This document shows positions 56,278 through 64,000 of a stretch of 64,000 nt of DNA, one piece after another (the stretch's first letter is position 1; every line of letters begins with the position of its first letter). Source of the stretch: Bacillus cereus group sp. RP43 (GTDB lineage: Bacteria > Bacillota > Bacilli > Bacillales > Bacillaceae_G); assembly GCF_040459645.1 (NCBI RefSeq), contig NZ_JARVHQ010000001.1, forward strand, positions 3,906,001-3,970,000. Reading direction: 5' to 3'. The position numbers and the translations under genes are program-made. Below the pieces are notes generated by a model. The model saw nothing but the letters and a program-made list of their open reading frames with translations, had not been told where the DNA came from and searched no databases.

Positions 56278-57303
56278 TTAGTTCACCCTTTCTAATTTTT
56301 CGTTGCTTGCTGCAATTAATAAGTTTAATTTGGTTAATGCTTTTCCAGAGTCAATGCTATGTGCCGCGAGTTTAATTCCTTCTTCAATCGTTTCCGTTTT
56401 TCCATTTGCGAAAAGAGCTAGACCTGCATTTAATAAAACTGTATCACGATAAGCACTCTTTTCTCCGCTCAATACGCCGACTGTAATCTTTGCATTTTCT
56501 TTTGAATTCCCCCCTCTAATTTCTTCATTTTTCACTCTTGAAAAACCATACTTTTCTGGATCAATACTCATTTCTACTATTTCATTATCTTTTAAAAGGA
56601 CTACGTGATTTTCCCCTTGTAATGACGCTTCATCTAAAAAACCACTTCCATTTACGACAAGCGCTTGTTTCCGGCCTAACTTTTGTAATACTTGTGCAAC
56701 TGGTAATAACATATCTCGTTTATAAATACCGACAAATTGTGTTTCTAAATTCACTGGATTTGTTAAAGGACCAATTAAATTAAAAATCGTCGGCACGTTT
56801 AACTCTTTTCTTATTTTCATAATGCGCCTTAGTGCTGGATGCATCGCTGGTGCAAATAAGAATGCAATGCCTACATGCTCTAGTAAATAATCAATTTCGT
56901 TTGGCGTACTACTAATATTTACACCTAGTTCTTCTAATAAGTCTGCACTTCCTGTTTTACTAGAAACAGCACGATTACCATGTTTTGCAACCTTTACACC
57001 TGCTCCTGCCAGTACGAATGCTGATGTTGTGCTAATATTAAACGTTTGAGCACCGTCACCACCCGTCCCGCAATTGTCCATTGCTCCTTGTATATGGTTC
57101 GAAAACGGCAATGCCTTTTCGCGAAGAGCTCGAACGAGACCGTATATTTCTTCTGCAGTTTCACCTTTCGCTTTCAGTAAAACTAAGAAAGCTGCAATTT
57201 CACTTTCTAATATGTTTTCACTTAATAAAAGTAGTCCTGCTTTATACATTTCCTCTTCTGTTAAATGTTGACCCTCCACTAATTTACGAAGATAGTTATT
57301 CAT
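56278..57303 (-). CDS. trpD: Anthranilate phosphoribosyltransferase
   Basis: Transferase of 341 residues that adds phosphoribose to anthranilate. Motifs: the PRPP site [38 protein letters not shown], and [12 protein letters not shown]. Four-base overlap with trpG. Confidence 0.96.
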   Translation of the reverse strand: MNNYLRKLVEGQHLTEEEMYKAGLLLLSENILESEIAAFLVLLKAKGETAEEIYGLVRALREKALPFSNHIQGAMDNCGTGGDGAQTFNISTTSAFVLAGAGVKVAKHGNRAVSSKTGSADLLEELGVNISSTPNEIDYLLEHVGIAFLFAPAMHPALRRIMKIRKELNVPTIFNLIGPLTNPVNLETQFVGIYKRDMLLPVAQVLQKLGRKQALVVNGSGFLDEASLQGENHVVLLKDNEIVEMSIDPEKYGFSRVKNEEIRGGNSKENAKITVGVLSGEKSAYRDTVLLNAGLALFANGKTETIEEGIKLAAHSIDSGKALTKLNLLIAASNEKLERVN

Positions 57304-57887
57304 ACTCTTTCCTCCTCCTTCACTTCTGTTAAAAAGGCACGTATTAACTTTCCGCCTTCTTCTGTTGCGATTGATTCCGGATGAAACTGTAATCCAAAGA
57401 GCGGATAATAATTGTGACGGACTGCCATTATTTCTCCGTCGTCCATCGCTGTCGCTAATATGTCAAAACACTCTGGCAAGCTCGTTTGCTCTGCAACAAG
57501 GGAATGATAGCGCATCGCCGTTAGCGGCTGTGTAACGTATGAAAAGATTGACGTTCCGTTATGTTTCACACGCGATGTTTTTCCGTGTTTAATACGTTCT
57601 GCTCTAACAATGTCTCCTCCAAATGCAGATATAATCGCTTGGTGGCCAAGACAAATCCCTAATATGGGAACGTTCTTATAAAAATGACGGATGACGTCGA
57701 TACAAATGCCAGCATCCTCTGGTTTTCCTGGTCCTGGTGAAAGTACAATTCCTCTTGGATTCATCTCTTCTAACTGTTCTATCGTTATTTCATTATTTCT
57801 TACAACTACACTTTCTTCTTCATGTTCGCCTAACAGTTGGTACAAGTTATATGTGAACGAATCGTAATTATCGATAAGTACAATCAT
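57300..57887 (-). CDS. trpG: Anthranilate synthase glutamine amidotransferase
   Basis: Class I glutaminase of 195 residues that feeds ammonia to TrpE. It has [13 protein letters not shown], nucleophile Cys in GICLGHQAI, and His and Glu in [13 protein letters not shown]. In B. subtilis this role is shared with folate synthesis in the pab operon; here the gene lies inside trp, so this copy is probably committed to tryptophan. Confidence 0.94.
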   Translation of the reverse strand: MIVLIDNYDSFTYNLYQLLGEHEEESVVVRNNEITIEQLEEMNPRGIVLSPGPGKPEDAGICIDVIRHFYKNVPILGICLGHQAIISAFGGDIVRAERIKHGKTSRVKHNGTSIFSYVTQPLTAMRYHSLVAEQTSLPECFDILATAMDDGEIMAVRHNYYPLFGLQFHPESIATEEGGKLIRAFLTEVKEEERV

Positions 57888-59302
57888 TTCATTACCTCCA
57901 AAAGCGCTCTCGCTTTATTTAATGTTTCTTCATATTCAGCTACTGGATCTGAATCGTAAACGACTCCTGCTCCTGCCTGAACGTATGCTTTTTCATCCTT
58001 TACGACCATCGTTCGAATGGCGAGCGCCATATCAAGATTTCCTGAAAAACTAACGTATCCAACTGCACCGGCGTATACATTTCTTTTTTCATTCTCTAGC
58101 TCATTTATAATTTCCATCGCTCTAATTTTCGGAGCCCCAGAAACCGTCCCTGCCGGTAAGCAATACGCTAACGCATCAAATCCGCTCATTTGTTTTCGCA
58201 ATGTTCCGTAAACTTCAGATACAATGTGCATAACGTGAGAGTATTTCTCTACTTTCATATATTTATCTATCGTAACCGAGCCGATTTCGCTCACTCTACC
58301 AATATCATTTCGCCCTAGGTCCACAAGCATCATATGCTCCGCCCGCTCTTTCTCATTTCCTAACAGTTCTTTTTCGATTTCCTCATCTTCCTGCTTCGTT
58401 TTCCCTCTCGGCCTCGTACCAGCAATTGGATTTGTCATTACCTTATCGTCTCTTACTGATAGTAAACTTTCTGGTGAAGAACCGAGAACGACGTAATCTT
58501 GAAAATCGATATAAAACATATATGGTGATGGATTCGCAATTCGAAGTTTCCGGTATAATGCAAATGGATCACCAATACATTCACTTTGTAAACGCTGTGA
58601 CAGTACGACTTGGAATATGTCTCCCGCTCTTATATGTTCTTTCGCCATTTCTACCATCTCACAAAACTCTTTTTCCGTTATAGAAGAAGTGAATGATAAT
58701 GTGGATTGTATTGCATTTACTTCAGCTTCTTCTCCTTGTAGCACTTCCTCTTTGTATACTCGTAGCCTTTCGTATACTTCCTCATAATCTGCTGAATCAT
58801 CTTCCCTGCATACATATACAAGCGACAACTTTTGGCGTAAATGATCGTAAACGATAAACTCACGATATAGTAAAAGGTGTACTTCCGGAATATTTAATGG
58901 GTCGTGTAAATCCGCTCCAATGTTTTCATACTGCCGAATGACATCATATCCAATATATCCAACTGCTCCTCCGCAAAATGGAAATGGACTGTCTACTTGT
59001 GATGGTGCGATTACTTCTTCTAACACTTGTAGTACGTTACCTTGTAACTTTTCTGTTTGCCCATATATCGTTCGTTCTACTTCCGTACCAACGCTTTTCA
59101 CTTCTCCATAAGGATTACACCCTAAGTAAGAATAACGTCCTTTATCTTGATGAAGCTGTGAACTTTCTAATAAAAATTTCTTCTTCCCTTTCATACGTCT
59201 ATATAAAGAAATTGGCGTAATGCTATCTCCTTCTTCTTCAGTGATTACTAAAAATGTCTTTCTCTCTCTTTTTTGTTTTATAAATTCTTCTTTCGTCATC
59301 AT
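57884..59302 (-). CDS. trpE: Anthranilate synthase component I
   Basis: Chorismate-using synthase of 472 residues. The start is ATG 59302, 6 bases after GAGGTG; the longer frame runs back into the T-box leader and is not coding. The feedback tryptophan-binding LLESS lies near the N-terminus. The catalytic domain has MTNPIAGTRPRGKTKQEDEE, VDLGRNDIGRV and LPAGTVSGAPK. First gene of the operon and the one controlled by the tandem T-boxes. Overlaps trpG by four bases. Confidence 0.95.
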   Translation of the reverse strand: MMTKEEFIKQKRERKTFLVITEEEGDSITPISLYRRMKGKKKFLLESSQLHQDKGRYSYLGCNPYGEVKSVGTEVERTIYGQTEKLQGNVLQVLEEVIAPSQVDSPFPFCGGAVGYIGYDVIRQYENIGADLHDPLNIPEVHLLLYREFIVYDHLRQKLSLVYVCREDDSADYEEVYERLRVYKEEVLQGEEAEVNAIQSTLSFTSSITEKEFCEMVEMAKEHIRAGDIFQVVLSQRLQSECIGDPFALYRKLRIANPSPYMFYIDFQDYVVLGSSPESLLSVRDDKVMTNPIAGTRPRGKTKQEDEEIEKELLGNEKERAEHMMLVDLGRNDIGRVSEIGSVTIDKYMKVEKYSHVMHIVSEVYGTLRKQMSGFDALAYCLPAGTVSGAPKIRAMEIINELENEKRNVYAGAVGYVSFSGNLDMALAIRTMVVKDEKAYVQAGAGVVYDSDPVAEYEETLNKARALLEVMK

Positions 59303-59326
59303 GTCCTTCACCTCACTCTGAAAAAT

Positions 59327-59363
59327 AAAAAAGTCCCCTACATATCGAAAATATGTAGAGGAC
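59327..59363 (-). terminator. T-box 1 regulated terminator
   Basis: GTCCTCTACATAT / ATATGTAGGGGAC on the minus strand with T6, competing with the antiterminator built from the T-box. Confidence 0.92.
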
Positions 59364-59600
59364 GATAAATATACCGCGGTACCACCTCGTGTTGGATGCA
59401 AAAGCATCCCGCTTTGTTCAGGTACAAAATTTATACCTTATCCTTGTAACGGCGGAACCCGGGTTGCCTACTGAAAACAATTGTTCAGCATACCTCTCGT
59501 AAGCCCATTCCGTATATGGCACCGCACCGGGCTCCCACCTGTCCCCGGCTCTCTGTAACGTCTCCAATATACGTACTCTTCTTACTTAAACGATTTAATT
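59327..59600 (-). ncRNA. T-box leader 1 (trpE-proximal), tryptophan-specific
   Basis: The conserved T-box GAGGTGGTACCGCGG lies at about 59373-59390, followed by the terminator 59333-59345 / 59351-59363 with a T run to 59327. In Stem I the minus strand reads GGAATGGGCTTACGAG with UGG as specifier (complement of 59505-59507). Uncharged tRNA-Trp would pair with UGG and with the T-box, forming the antiterminator. The upper boundary of Stem I is estimated. Confidence 0.93.
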
Positions 59601-59890
59601 TATTTAATTTTTTATACACAAAAAGGGAGTACTCATCCTATAGAAAGGACGGGTACTCCCGTGGTGCCACCTTAATTCGTTACGAATGTAACGCACTTTG
59701 CCGTATCAAAAAATAATACGTGTCTCTTATATCGATGAGATCATGTCGCCAAAGCCTACTTCTTTCGTTTCGGTTTGGAAGCTCCGAAGCCCATTCCACA
59801 TCAATCCCATACTGATTCGCACCAACCATCAGCTCTCTGACATGTTCATCATGTGTACTCTTCTTCATCAACGCTTGCATTTTTTTAAGT
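59601..59890 (-). ncRNA. T-box leader 2 (promoter-proximal), tryptophan-specific
   Basis: A second complete unit: T-box AAGGTGGCACCACGGG at about 59660-59675 and its terminator at 59620-59660. Stem I shows GTGGAATGGGCTTCGGAG with UGG specifier (complement of 59791-59793), the same local sequence GGAATGGGCTT as leader 1. The unit starts at the promoter near 59898-59927. The two UGG-reading switches act in series. Confidence 0.92.
59620..59660 (-). terminator. T-box 2 regulated terminator
   Basis: GGGAGTACCC / GAGTACTCCC region on the minus strand (arms 59651-59660 and 59625-59634) with T5 after it. Confidence 0.9.
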
Positions 59891-59897
59891 TGCACTC

Positions 59898-59927
59898 ATT
59901 ATATTCCTCGCGTTTCTAAAAAGTCAA
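59898..59927 (-). promoter_or_regulatory. trp operon promoter
   Basis: On the minus strand TTGACT (59922-59927), an 18-base spacer, and perfect TATAAT (59898-59903). Transcription would begin near 59891, directly upstream of T-box leader 2. Confidence 0.85.
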
Positions 59928-60069
59928 TGCTTTTTCTAAAAAAAATATTTTTTCTTCATCCAATATTATATTGACAAAACAACCCGTTTTTATGTAAATA
60001 TAATAAATACTCTATTAAAATTACGGTTTTTTGTCAGAAAATCATATATTACAAAAGCGAAACATTGTC

Positions 60070-60125
60070 AAAAAACGCTTACATTTCAGAAAATTCATAT
60101 TTCTGAATGGATTTTTCTGAATAAT
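60070..60125 (+). promoter_or_regulatory. putP upstream control sites: cre-like and CodY-like
   Basis: On the minus strand 60070-60084 reads ATGTAAGCGTTTTTT, one mismatch from the cre consensus. ACATTTCAGAAAATT (60081-60095) differs from the CodY box AATTTTCWGAAAATT at two positions, and ATTTTTCTGAATAAT (60111-60125) at three. A possible -10, TATAAA, lies at 60136-60141. Catabolite and CodY control of the proline importer would fit. Confidence 0.5.
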
Positions 60126-60186
60126 CATGATAGATTATAAATATGCATAACGCATCAAAAGACATGACAAAAGGAAGGGGAACTAC

Positions 60187-61665
60187 ATGAGTACGCAGAT
60201 GTTAACTTTAACTTCTATCTCTATTTACATGCTCGGGATGTTAGTAATCGGCTATTTCGCCTACAAACGAACGTCCAACTTAACAGATTATATGCTTGGC
60301 GGGCGTACACTAGGCCCCGCAGTAACAGCATTAAGTGCTGGAGCATCAGATATGAGCGGTTGGCTTTTAATGGGCTTACCCGGTGCAATGTTTAGCGTTG
60401 GATTAAGTAGTAGTTGGATTGCAATCGGCCTAACATTAGGCGCATACGCAAACTGGCTATATGTCGCTCCTCGCTTACGTACCTACTCTGAAATTGCAAA
60501 CAACTCTATTACTATTCCAGAATTTTTGGAACACCGTTTCCACGACAAATCTCACATGCTACGCTTAGTATCCGGACTTGTTATTATGATTTTCTTTACT
60601 TTTTATGTAGCTTCAGGATTAGTTTCAGGCGCTGTATTATTTGAAAATTCATTTGGTATGAACTATCATGTTGGATTATTCATTGTAGCAGGCGTTGTTG
60701 TAGCTTACACATTATTTGGTGGTTTCTTAGCAGTAAGTTGGACAGACTTCGTGCAAGGAATCATTATGGTTGTTGCTCTTATTCTTGTTCCTATCGTAAC
60801 AATTATGAATGCAAACGGACTTGGACCTGCATTTGATACAATTCGATCTGTAGATCCAACACGTTTAGATATTTTTAAAGGTGCCTCCACTTTAGGAATT
60901 GTTTCCTTATTCGCATGGGGCCTTGGTTATGTTGGACAACCTCATATTATCGTGCGCTTTATGGCAATTTCTTCTGTAAAAGAACTTAAAAGCGCACGAA
61001 GAATTGGTATGAGCTGGATGATTTTCTCTGTTGTCGGAGCTATGTTTACTGGTCTTATCGGTATTGCCTACTATTCACAACAAGATTTGACATTATCTAA
61101 CCCAGAGACAATTTTCCTTGAGCTTGGAAAAATTTTATTCCATCCACTTATTACTGGATTTTTATTAGCAGCGATTTTAGCTGCAATTATGAGTACAATC
61201 TCATCTCAGCTTCTCGTTACTTCAAGTGCTGTAACAGAAGACTTATATCATACATTCTTTAAACGTTCTGCTTCTGATAAAGAGCTTGTATTTGTCGGTC
61301 GTATGGCTGTTCTTGGTATCGCCTTAGTTGGGTGCGCATTAGCGTTTAAACAAAATGATACGATTTTAGCTCTTGTTGGATACGCTTGGGCTGGATTTGG
61401 TTCTTCATTCGGACCAGCTATTTTATTAAGTCTATATTGGAAACGTATGACGAAATGGGGCGCGCTTGCTGGTATGATTTCTGGTGCCGCGACTGTTATT
61501 ATATGGACTCAATTTAAATTCTTAACAAACTTCTTATATGAAATGATTCCTGGTTTCACAATTAGTTTACTTGCAATCATAATCGTTAGTTTACTAACAC
61601 AACCTTCAAAAGAAGTTGAAGAGCAATTTGAGGATTTCGAAAAACAACATAGTCATAGTCTATAA
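60187..61665 (+). CDS. putP: Sodium/proline symporter (PutP/OpuE family)
   Basis: Solute:sodium symporter of 492 residues with 13 helices. The first helices carry YKRTSNLTDYMLGGRTLGPAVTALSAGASDMSGWLLMGLPG, with the Na+ and proline-binding motifs ASDMSGW and GGRTLGP. AAIMSTISSQLLVTSSAVTEDLY is the conserved helix 8 region. It takes up proline as a nutrient or osmoprotectant. The ribosome site is AAGGAAGGGG. Whether it is the nutritional PutP or the osmotic OpuE is not clear; CodY-like boxes upstream favour PutP. Confidence 0.93.
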   Translation: MSTQMLTLTSISIYMLGMLVIGYFAYKRTSNLTDYMLGGRTLGPAVTALSAGASDMSGWLLMGLPGAMFSVGLSSSWIAIGLTLGAYANWLYVAPRLRTYSEIANNSITIPEFLEHRFHDKSHMLRLVSGLVIMIFFTFYVASGLVSGAVLFENSFGMNYHVGLFIVAGVVVAYTLFGGFLAVSWTDFVQGIIMVVALILVPIVTIMNANGLGPAFDTIRSVDPTRLDIFKGASTLGIVSLFAWGLGYVGQPHIIVRFMAISSVKELKSARRIGMSWMIFSVVGAMFTGLIGIAYYSQQDLTLSNPETIFLELGKILFHPLITGFLLAAILAAIMSTISSQLLVTSSAVTEDLYHTFFKRSASDKELVFVGRMAVLGIALVGCALAFKQNDTILALVGYAWAGFGSSFGPAILLSLYWKRMTKWGALAGMISGAATVIIWTQFKFLTNFLYEMIPGFTISLLAIIIVSLLTQPSKEVEEQFEDFEKQHSHSL

Positions 61666-61704
61666 AAAAGCTTTGCTGTTATCATAACAGCAGAGCTTTT
61701 TTTA
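61665..61704. terminator. Terminator after putP
   Basis: AAAAAAGCTTTGCTGTT / AACAGCAGAGCTTTTTT, with one mismatch, A and T tracts on both sides. Confidence 0.9.
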
Positions 61705-61767
61705 TTACAGTTCGACAATCTTCTTCTCAAATTTAACAAATTCTTTATGTTTCGTTAAATTTAACAT
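61705..61767 (-). CDS. Possible 20-residue small protein
   Basis: ATG 61767 has AAGGAG with a 7-base gap. The frame encodes MLNLTKHKEFVKFEKKIVEL and stops directly at the putP terminator, which would serve it too. It is a basic amphipathic helix. The strong ribosome site and terminator make it more than a random ORF, but it is too short to verify. Confidence 0.4.
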   Translation of the reverse strand: MLNLTKHKEFVKFEKKIVEL

Positions 61768-61823
61768 AACACTACTCCTTTATAGTATTAGTATCAGCAC
61801 TTATACAGAAAGGGGACTCCAAC

Positions 61824-62222
61824 ATGTTAGCAGCTTTCCAGCAACAACACATAAGAAAATTTTCACCTATTACAAATGCTTCTGCTTCTCGTTTAAACAT
61901 TCAACCTAATCCACCCAAAATTTCAATTGCTCCTTCTGTTATTTCAGTTATCGGTGTTCATATGGAAAAAAATAAGTTGAAAATAAAAACTGGGCAAAGT
62001 ACTGAGTTATCAGCTTCCGTTTTACCAATGCAAGCGACGAATCAGGAGCTTATTTGGACAAATATGAATTCTGATGTCATCACAATATATCCAAAAGGTG
62101 ATACGGTAACGATTACTGGAAAAAGTGCAGGAAGAGCAGTCGTAATTGTTACAACTGCTGAAGGAAAATTTCGTGACCTATGCGTCATTCATGTACAACC
62201 TTATATGACAAATCCAAAGTAA
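61824..62222 (+). CDS. Ig-like (BIG2-type) domain protein
   Basis: Protein of 132 residues. After a polar N-terminus with no signal peptide, residues 50-128 form a bacterial Ig-like 2 domain: [36 protein letters not shown], then [21 protein letters not shown]2 domains usually belong to surface proteins, so the absence of a secretion signal is odd; it may be a spore or intracellular protein. AAAGGGG lies 8 bases before the ATG. Confidence 0.8.
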   Translation: MLAAFQQQHIRKFSPITNASASRLNIQPNPPKISIAPSVISVIGVHMEKNKLKIKTGQSTELSASVLPMQATNQELIWTNMNSDVITIYPKGDTVTITGKSAGRAVVIVTTAEGKFRDLCVIHVQPYMTNPK

Positions 62223-62249
62223 AAGAGTGGCTTCATAGCCACTCTTTTA
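62222..62249. terminator. Bidirectional terminator
   Basis: AAAAGAGTGGCT / AGCCACTCTTTT around the convergent gene ends. Confidence 0.9.
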
Positions 62250-62642
62250 CTTCATTTCAATGTGCGGATTTTTACTTTTCACAAGATTAATAAATTGTTC
62301 TTTATTTTTAGGAGAAATAATCTCTGTTTCATATGACCCGTAAACAATTTCTAATCGATCGAATGATAACGCATAAGCCGCTATTGGATTTTTTGTATTG
62401 GAAATTCGTTTTATGTCTCGTATAAATATACGCTTTTTAACGGGACCTGATGTAATCATAACTATTTCTTCCTTAACGATATATTTTGTTGAAAACCAAC
62501 TCCAACTAAACAGTATAGCTAATGGAATTGTAAAAAATAAGAGAAAGTATTCTCTCCCTGCAAATATTGGAGCAAAACAGGCGCCTAAAACAATGAAAAA
62601 GATTGGATATAACCATGTATCTTTTTTTGATGGAAATCCCAT
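62247..62642 (-). CDS. Membrane protein with bacterial PH domain (DUF1200/bPH)
   Basis: Protein of 131 residues. Two N-terminal membrane helices (LYPIFFIVLGACFAPIF, LLFFTIPLAILFSWSWF) precede a PH-like domain with KYIVKEEIVMITSGPVKKRIFIRDIKRISNTKNP, the pattern of the bacterial PH family PF06713. Ribosome site GAGGGGAG. Role unknown. Confidence 0.8.
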   Translation of the reverse strand: MGFPSKKDTWLYPIFFIVLGACFAPIFAGREYFLLFFTIPLAILFSWSWFSTKYIVKEEIVMITSGPVKKRIFIRDIKRISNTKNPIAAYALSFDRLEIVYGSYETEIISPKNKEQFINLVKSKNPHIEMK

Positions 62643-62730
62643 TACGCTCTCCCCTCTCTTGATTTAAGTCAATGAATTCCCCTCCTTCTCTTATTAAAAT
62701 AAAAGTAATATTGAAATAGGAGGACGACAT

Positions 62731-63402
62731 ATGAATGAACGAAAGTTTGCCTTATTTGCTGGTACTTCTCTACTTGTTATGGCATTCATTGCATTTTTTT
62801 CTTACGGTTTTGTTCACGGAAATCTCGTTGTACAAGGAGATACGAACGCGACATTTCATAATATCCAAACTTCAAATTCACTTTTCAAAGCAGAAATCTT
62901 CGGTTGGATTATCATTTTTATCACTGATATTGTCGCCGCATGGGCTCTTTATTTCTTTCTAAAACCTATCCATGCTAACCTCTCATTACTAACTGCCTGT
63001 CTTCGTCTTATGTATACAGCTACACTTGGGATTGCTATATTCAATTTAATATTTGTATTACTTCTTTCAAAAAGTACAGTTGCTAATTCAGAAGCATATA
63101 CAATGTTATTTCTAGAAGCTTTTGAATACATTTGGTCTGTAGGATTAATCATTTTCGGCTTACATCTTTTCGTTTTAGGATATGTAACTTTTCTATTTAA
63201 ACAAATACCGAAATTTATTAGTATACTACTGTTCATCGCCGCTATCGGTTATATCGTCATTCACGCCATGAATACAATGTTTTCACAATATGATGCGATG
63301 CTTTCCATTCTTAACGTTGTCTTTCAACCACCGATGATTGCAGGCGAACTAGGATTTAGTATATGGCTATTGCTTAGAGGTGGAAAAAACTCTACTGTTT
63401 GA
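62731..63402 (+). CDS. DUF4386 membrane protein
   Basis: Membrane protein of 223 residues with six helices, matching DUF4386: an N-terminal helix, then loop, FGWIIIFITDIVAAWALYFFL, LRLMYTATLGIAI, and EAFEYIWSVGLIIFGLHLFVLGY. Ribosome site AGGAGG. Its 3' end overlaps the 3' end of the Crp-family gene on the other strand by 11 bases. Such pairs recur in bacilli; the regulator may control this gene. Confidence 0.85.
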   Translation: MNERKFALFAGTSLLVMAFIAFFSYGFVHGNLVVQGDTNATFHNIQTSNSLFKAEIFGWIIIFITDIVAAWALYFFLKPIHANLSLLTACLRLMYTATLGIAIFNLIFVLLLSKSTVANSEAYTMLFLEAFEYIWSVGLIIFGLHLFVLGYVTFLFKQIPKFISILLFIAAIGYIVIHAMNTMFSQYDAMLSILNVVFQPPMIAGELGFSIWLLLRGGKNSTV

Positions 63403-63967
63403 GTCGTTTCTTAATTCTGCTTAATGATTCCGGCGTAATACCTAGATAACTTGCCAGTTGATATTGAGGAACACGCTCGATTAAATGAGTTCGTTTTTGT
63501 AATAATGATCTGTAGCGTTCTTCTGGTGTCGATGCAATAAATAACGTAAGCTCTTCTTGTACTTCACCAAAATTGTATTCAATCATTTGGCGCGTCATTT
63601 CTTCTAACTGTGAATATTTCTTATACATGTCCTTTTCACTATACAGGTCGCCAACTACTACCATGCAGTCTTCTAAACACGTTAACGTATGCGGGGATGA
63701 TTTATCTTGTTTATGATGATTGAAATTTGCAATTGCTTGTTCTTCTGTATAAAAATTTGATGTAACTTCTTTCCCTGCTACATCTATACAATATTGTCTA
63801 ACACATCCTTTTAATACAAAATAACATTTTGACGGAACATCTCCTTGCCTTAAGAGCACTGTTCCTTTTTTATATTCTTCAATTTGTAATTCACTAAGGA
63901 TCATCCGTTGCTGTTCTTCACTTAATGTTGTAAATCTCTTCATATACTTCTTTAATATCTCTTCCAT
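63392..63967 (-). CDS. Crp/Fnr-family transcriptional regulator
   Basis: Regulator of 191 residues. A cyclic-nucleotide-binding-type beta barrel (about 15-125: KGTVLLRQGDVPSKCYFVLKGCVRQYC) is followed by the long dimer helix and a short C-terminal helix-turn-helix (QYQLASYLGITPESLSRIKKRL). There is no Cys cluster for Fe-S, so it is not Fnr proper. The ribosome site is GGGGGAGAG. Ligand unknown. It faces the DUF4386 gene convergently. Confidence 0.88.
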   Translation of the reverse strand: MEEILKKYMKRFTTLSEEQQRMILSELQIEEYKKGTVLLRQGDVPSKCYFVLKGCVRQYCIDVAGKEVTSNFYTEEQAIANFNHHKQDKSSPHTLTCLEDCMVVVGDLYSEKDMYKKYSQLEEMTRQMIEYNFGEVQEELTLFIASTPEERYRSLLQKRTHLIERVPQYQLASYLGITPESLSRIKKRLKQ

Positions 63968-64000
63968 TTCTCTCCCCCTTCTTCATCTAAATTTCTATAA

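Noticed and set aside
59680..59895. 71-codon ORF in the trp leader
   Set aside because: It lies exactly over Stem I of T-box leader 2, includes the UGG specifier and lacks a ribosome site before its first ATG; it is an incidental frame in a structured RNA.

Overview
The window is a chromosomal segment of a Bacillus cereus group bacterium (low GC, Gram-positive spore former). The evidence is a complete sinI-sinR / inhA1 / calY / tasA / sipW biofilm-matrix and protease locus, a camelysin (CalY), a seven-gene trp operon behind tandem T-box leaders, odhAB with a near-consensus cre, and three maturation enzymes of the heterocycloanthracin-type (TOMM) peptide system. I see no prophage, insertion sequence, CRISPR array or replication origin.

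Layout. 1-2631 (minus): lipoprotein beta-propeller, response regulator, and a histidine kinase cut by the window edge. 2768-6739 (plus): CdaR-type regulator with glcD and glcF. 7205-13261: secreted CAP-domain protein, DUF1648 membrane protein, RluA pseudouridine synthase, MMPL transporter, PAP2 phosphatase. 13321-17044 (minus): potABCD polyamine importer. 17281-18648: aldehyde dehydrogenase. 18819-26912: InhA1 protease facing sinI and sinR, then calY, a DUF4047-like repeat protein, tasA and sipW, then a D,D-carboxypeptidase. SinR-type GTTCTTT palindromes precede sipW-tasA and the repeat protein, a single heptamer lies in the calY leader and another in the sinI-sinR gap. This suggests a self-contained matrix regulon.

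27068-30785: small unknown proteins, a lone tRNA-Val lacking an encoded CCA, lipoproteins (one gene seems to start at CTG), and an XRE regulator with its partner membrane protein. 31612-35865 (plus): odhA and odhB. 35990-41440 (plus): TOMM operon, consisting of a leader-binding/ThiF-like protein, a YcaO cyclodehydratase fused to a C-type domain, and a double-domain SagB dehydrogenase, with no precursor peptide or exporter nearby. 41533-49941: methyltransferase, acetyltransferase, CoA-disulfide reductase, unknown surface or stress proteins, two zinc-ribbon membrane proteins, a HELGH membrane protein, and an ECF sigma factor with a DUF4179 anti-sigma.

50106-52380: YukJ-like protein and a lactate-permease-family transporter. 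52934-59302 (minus): trpEGDCFBA, transcribed from a promoter near 59898-59927 through two complete T-box units that both carry UGG specifiers. 60187-63967: a PutP/OpuE sodium/proline symporter with CodY- and cre-like upstream sites, a possible 20-codon ORF, an Ig-like protein, a PH-domain protein, a DUF4386 protein and a Crp-family regulator. Many genes are separated by strong hairpins with A and T tracts on both flanks, which can terminate converging transcripts.
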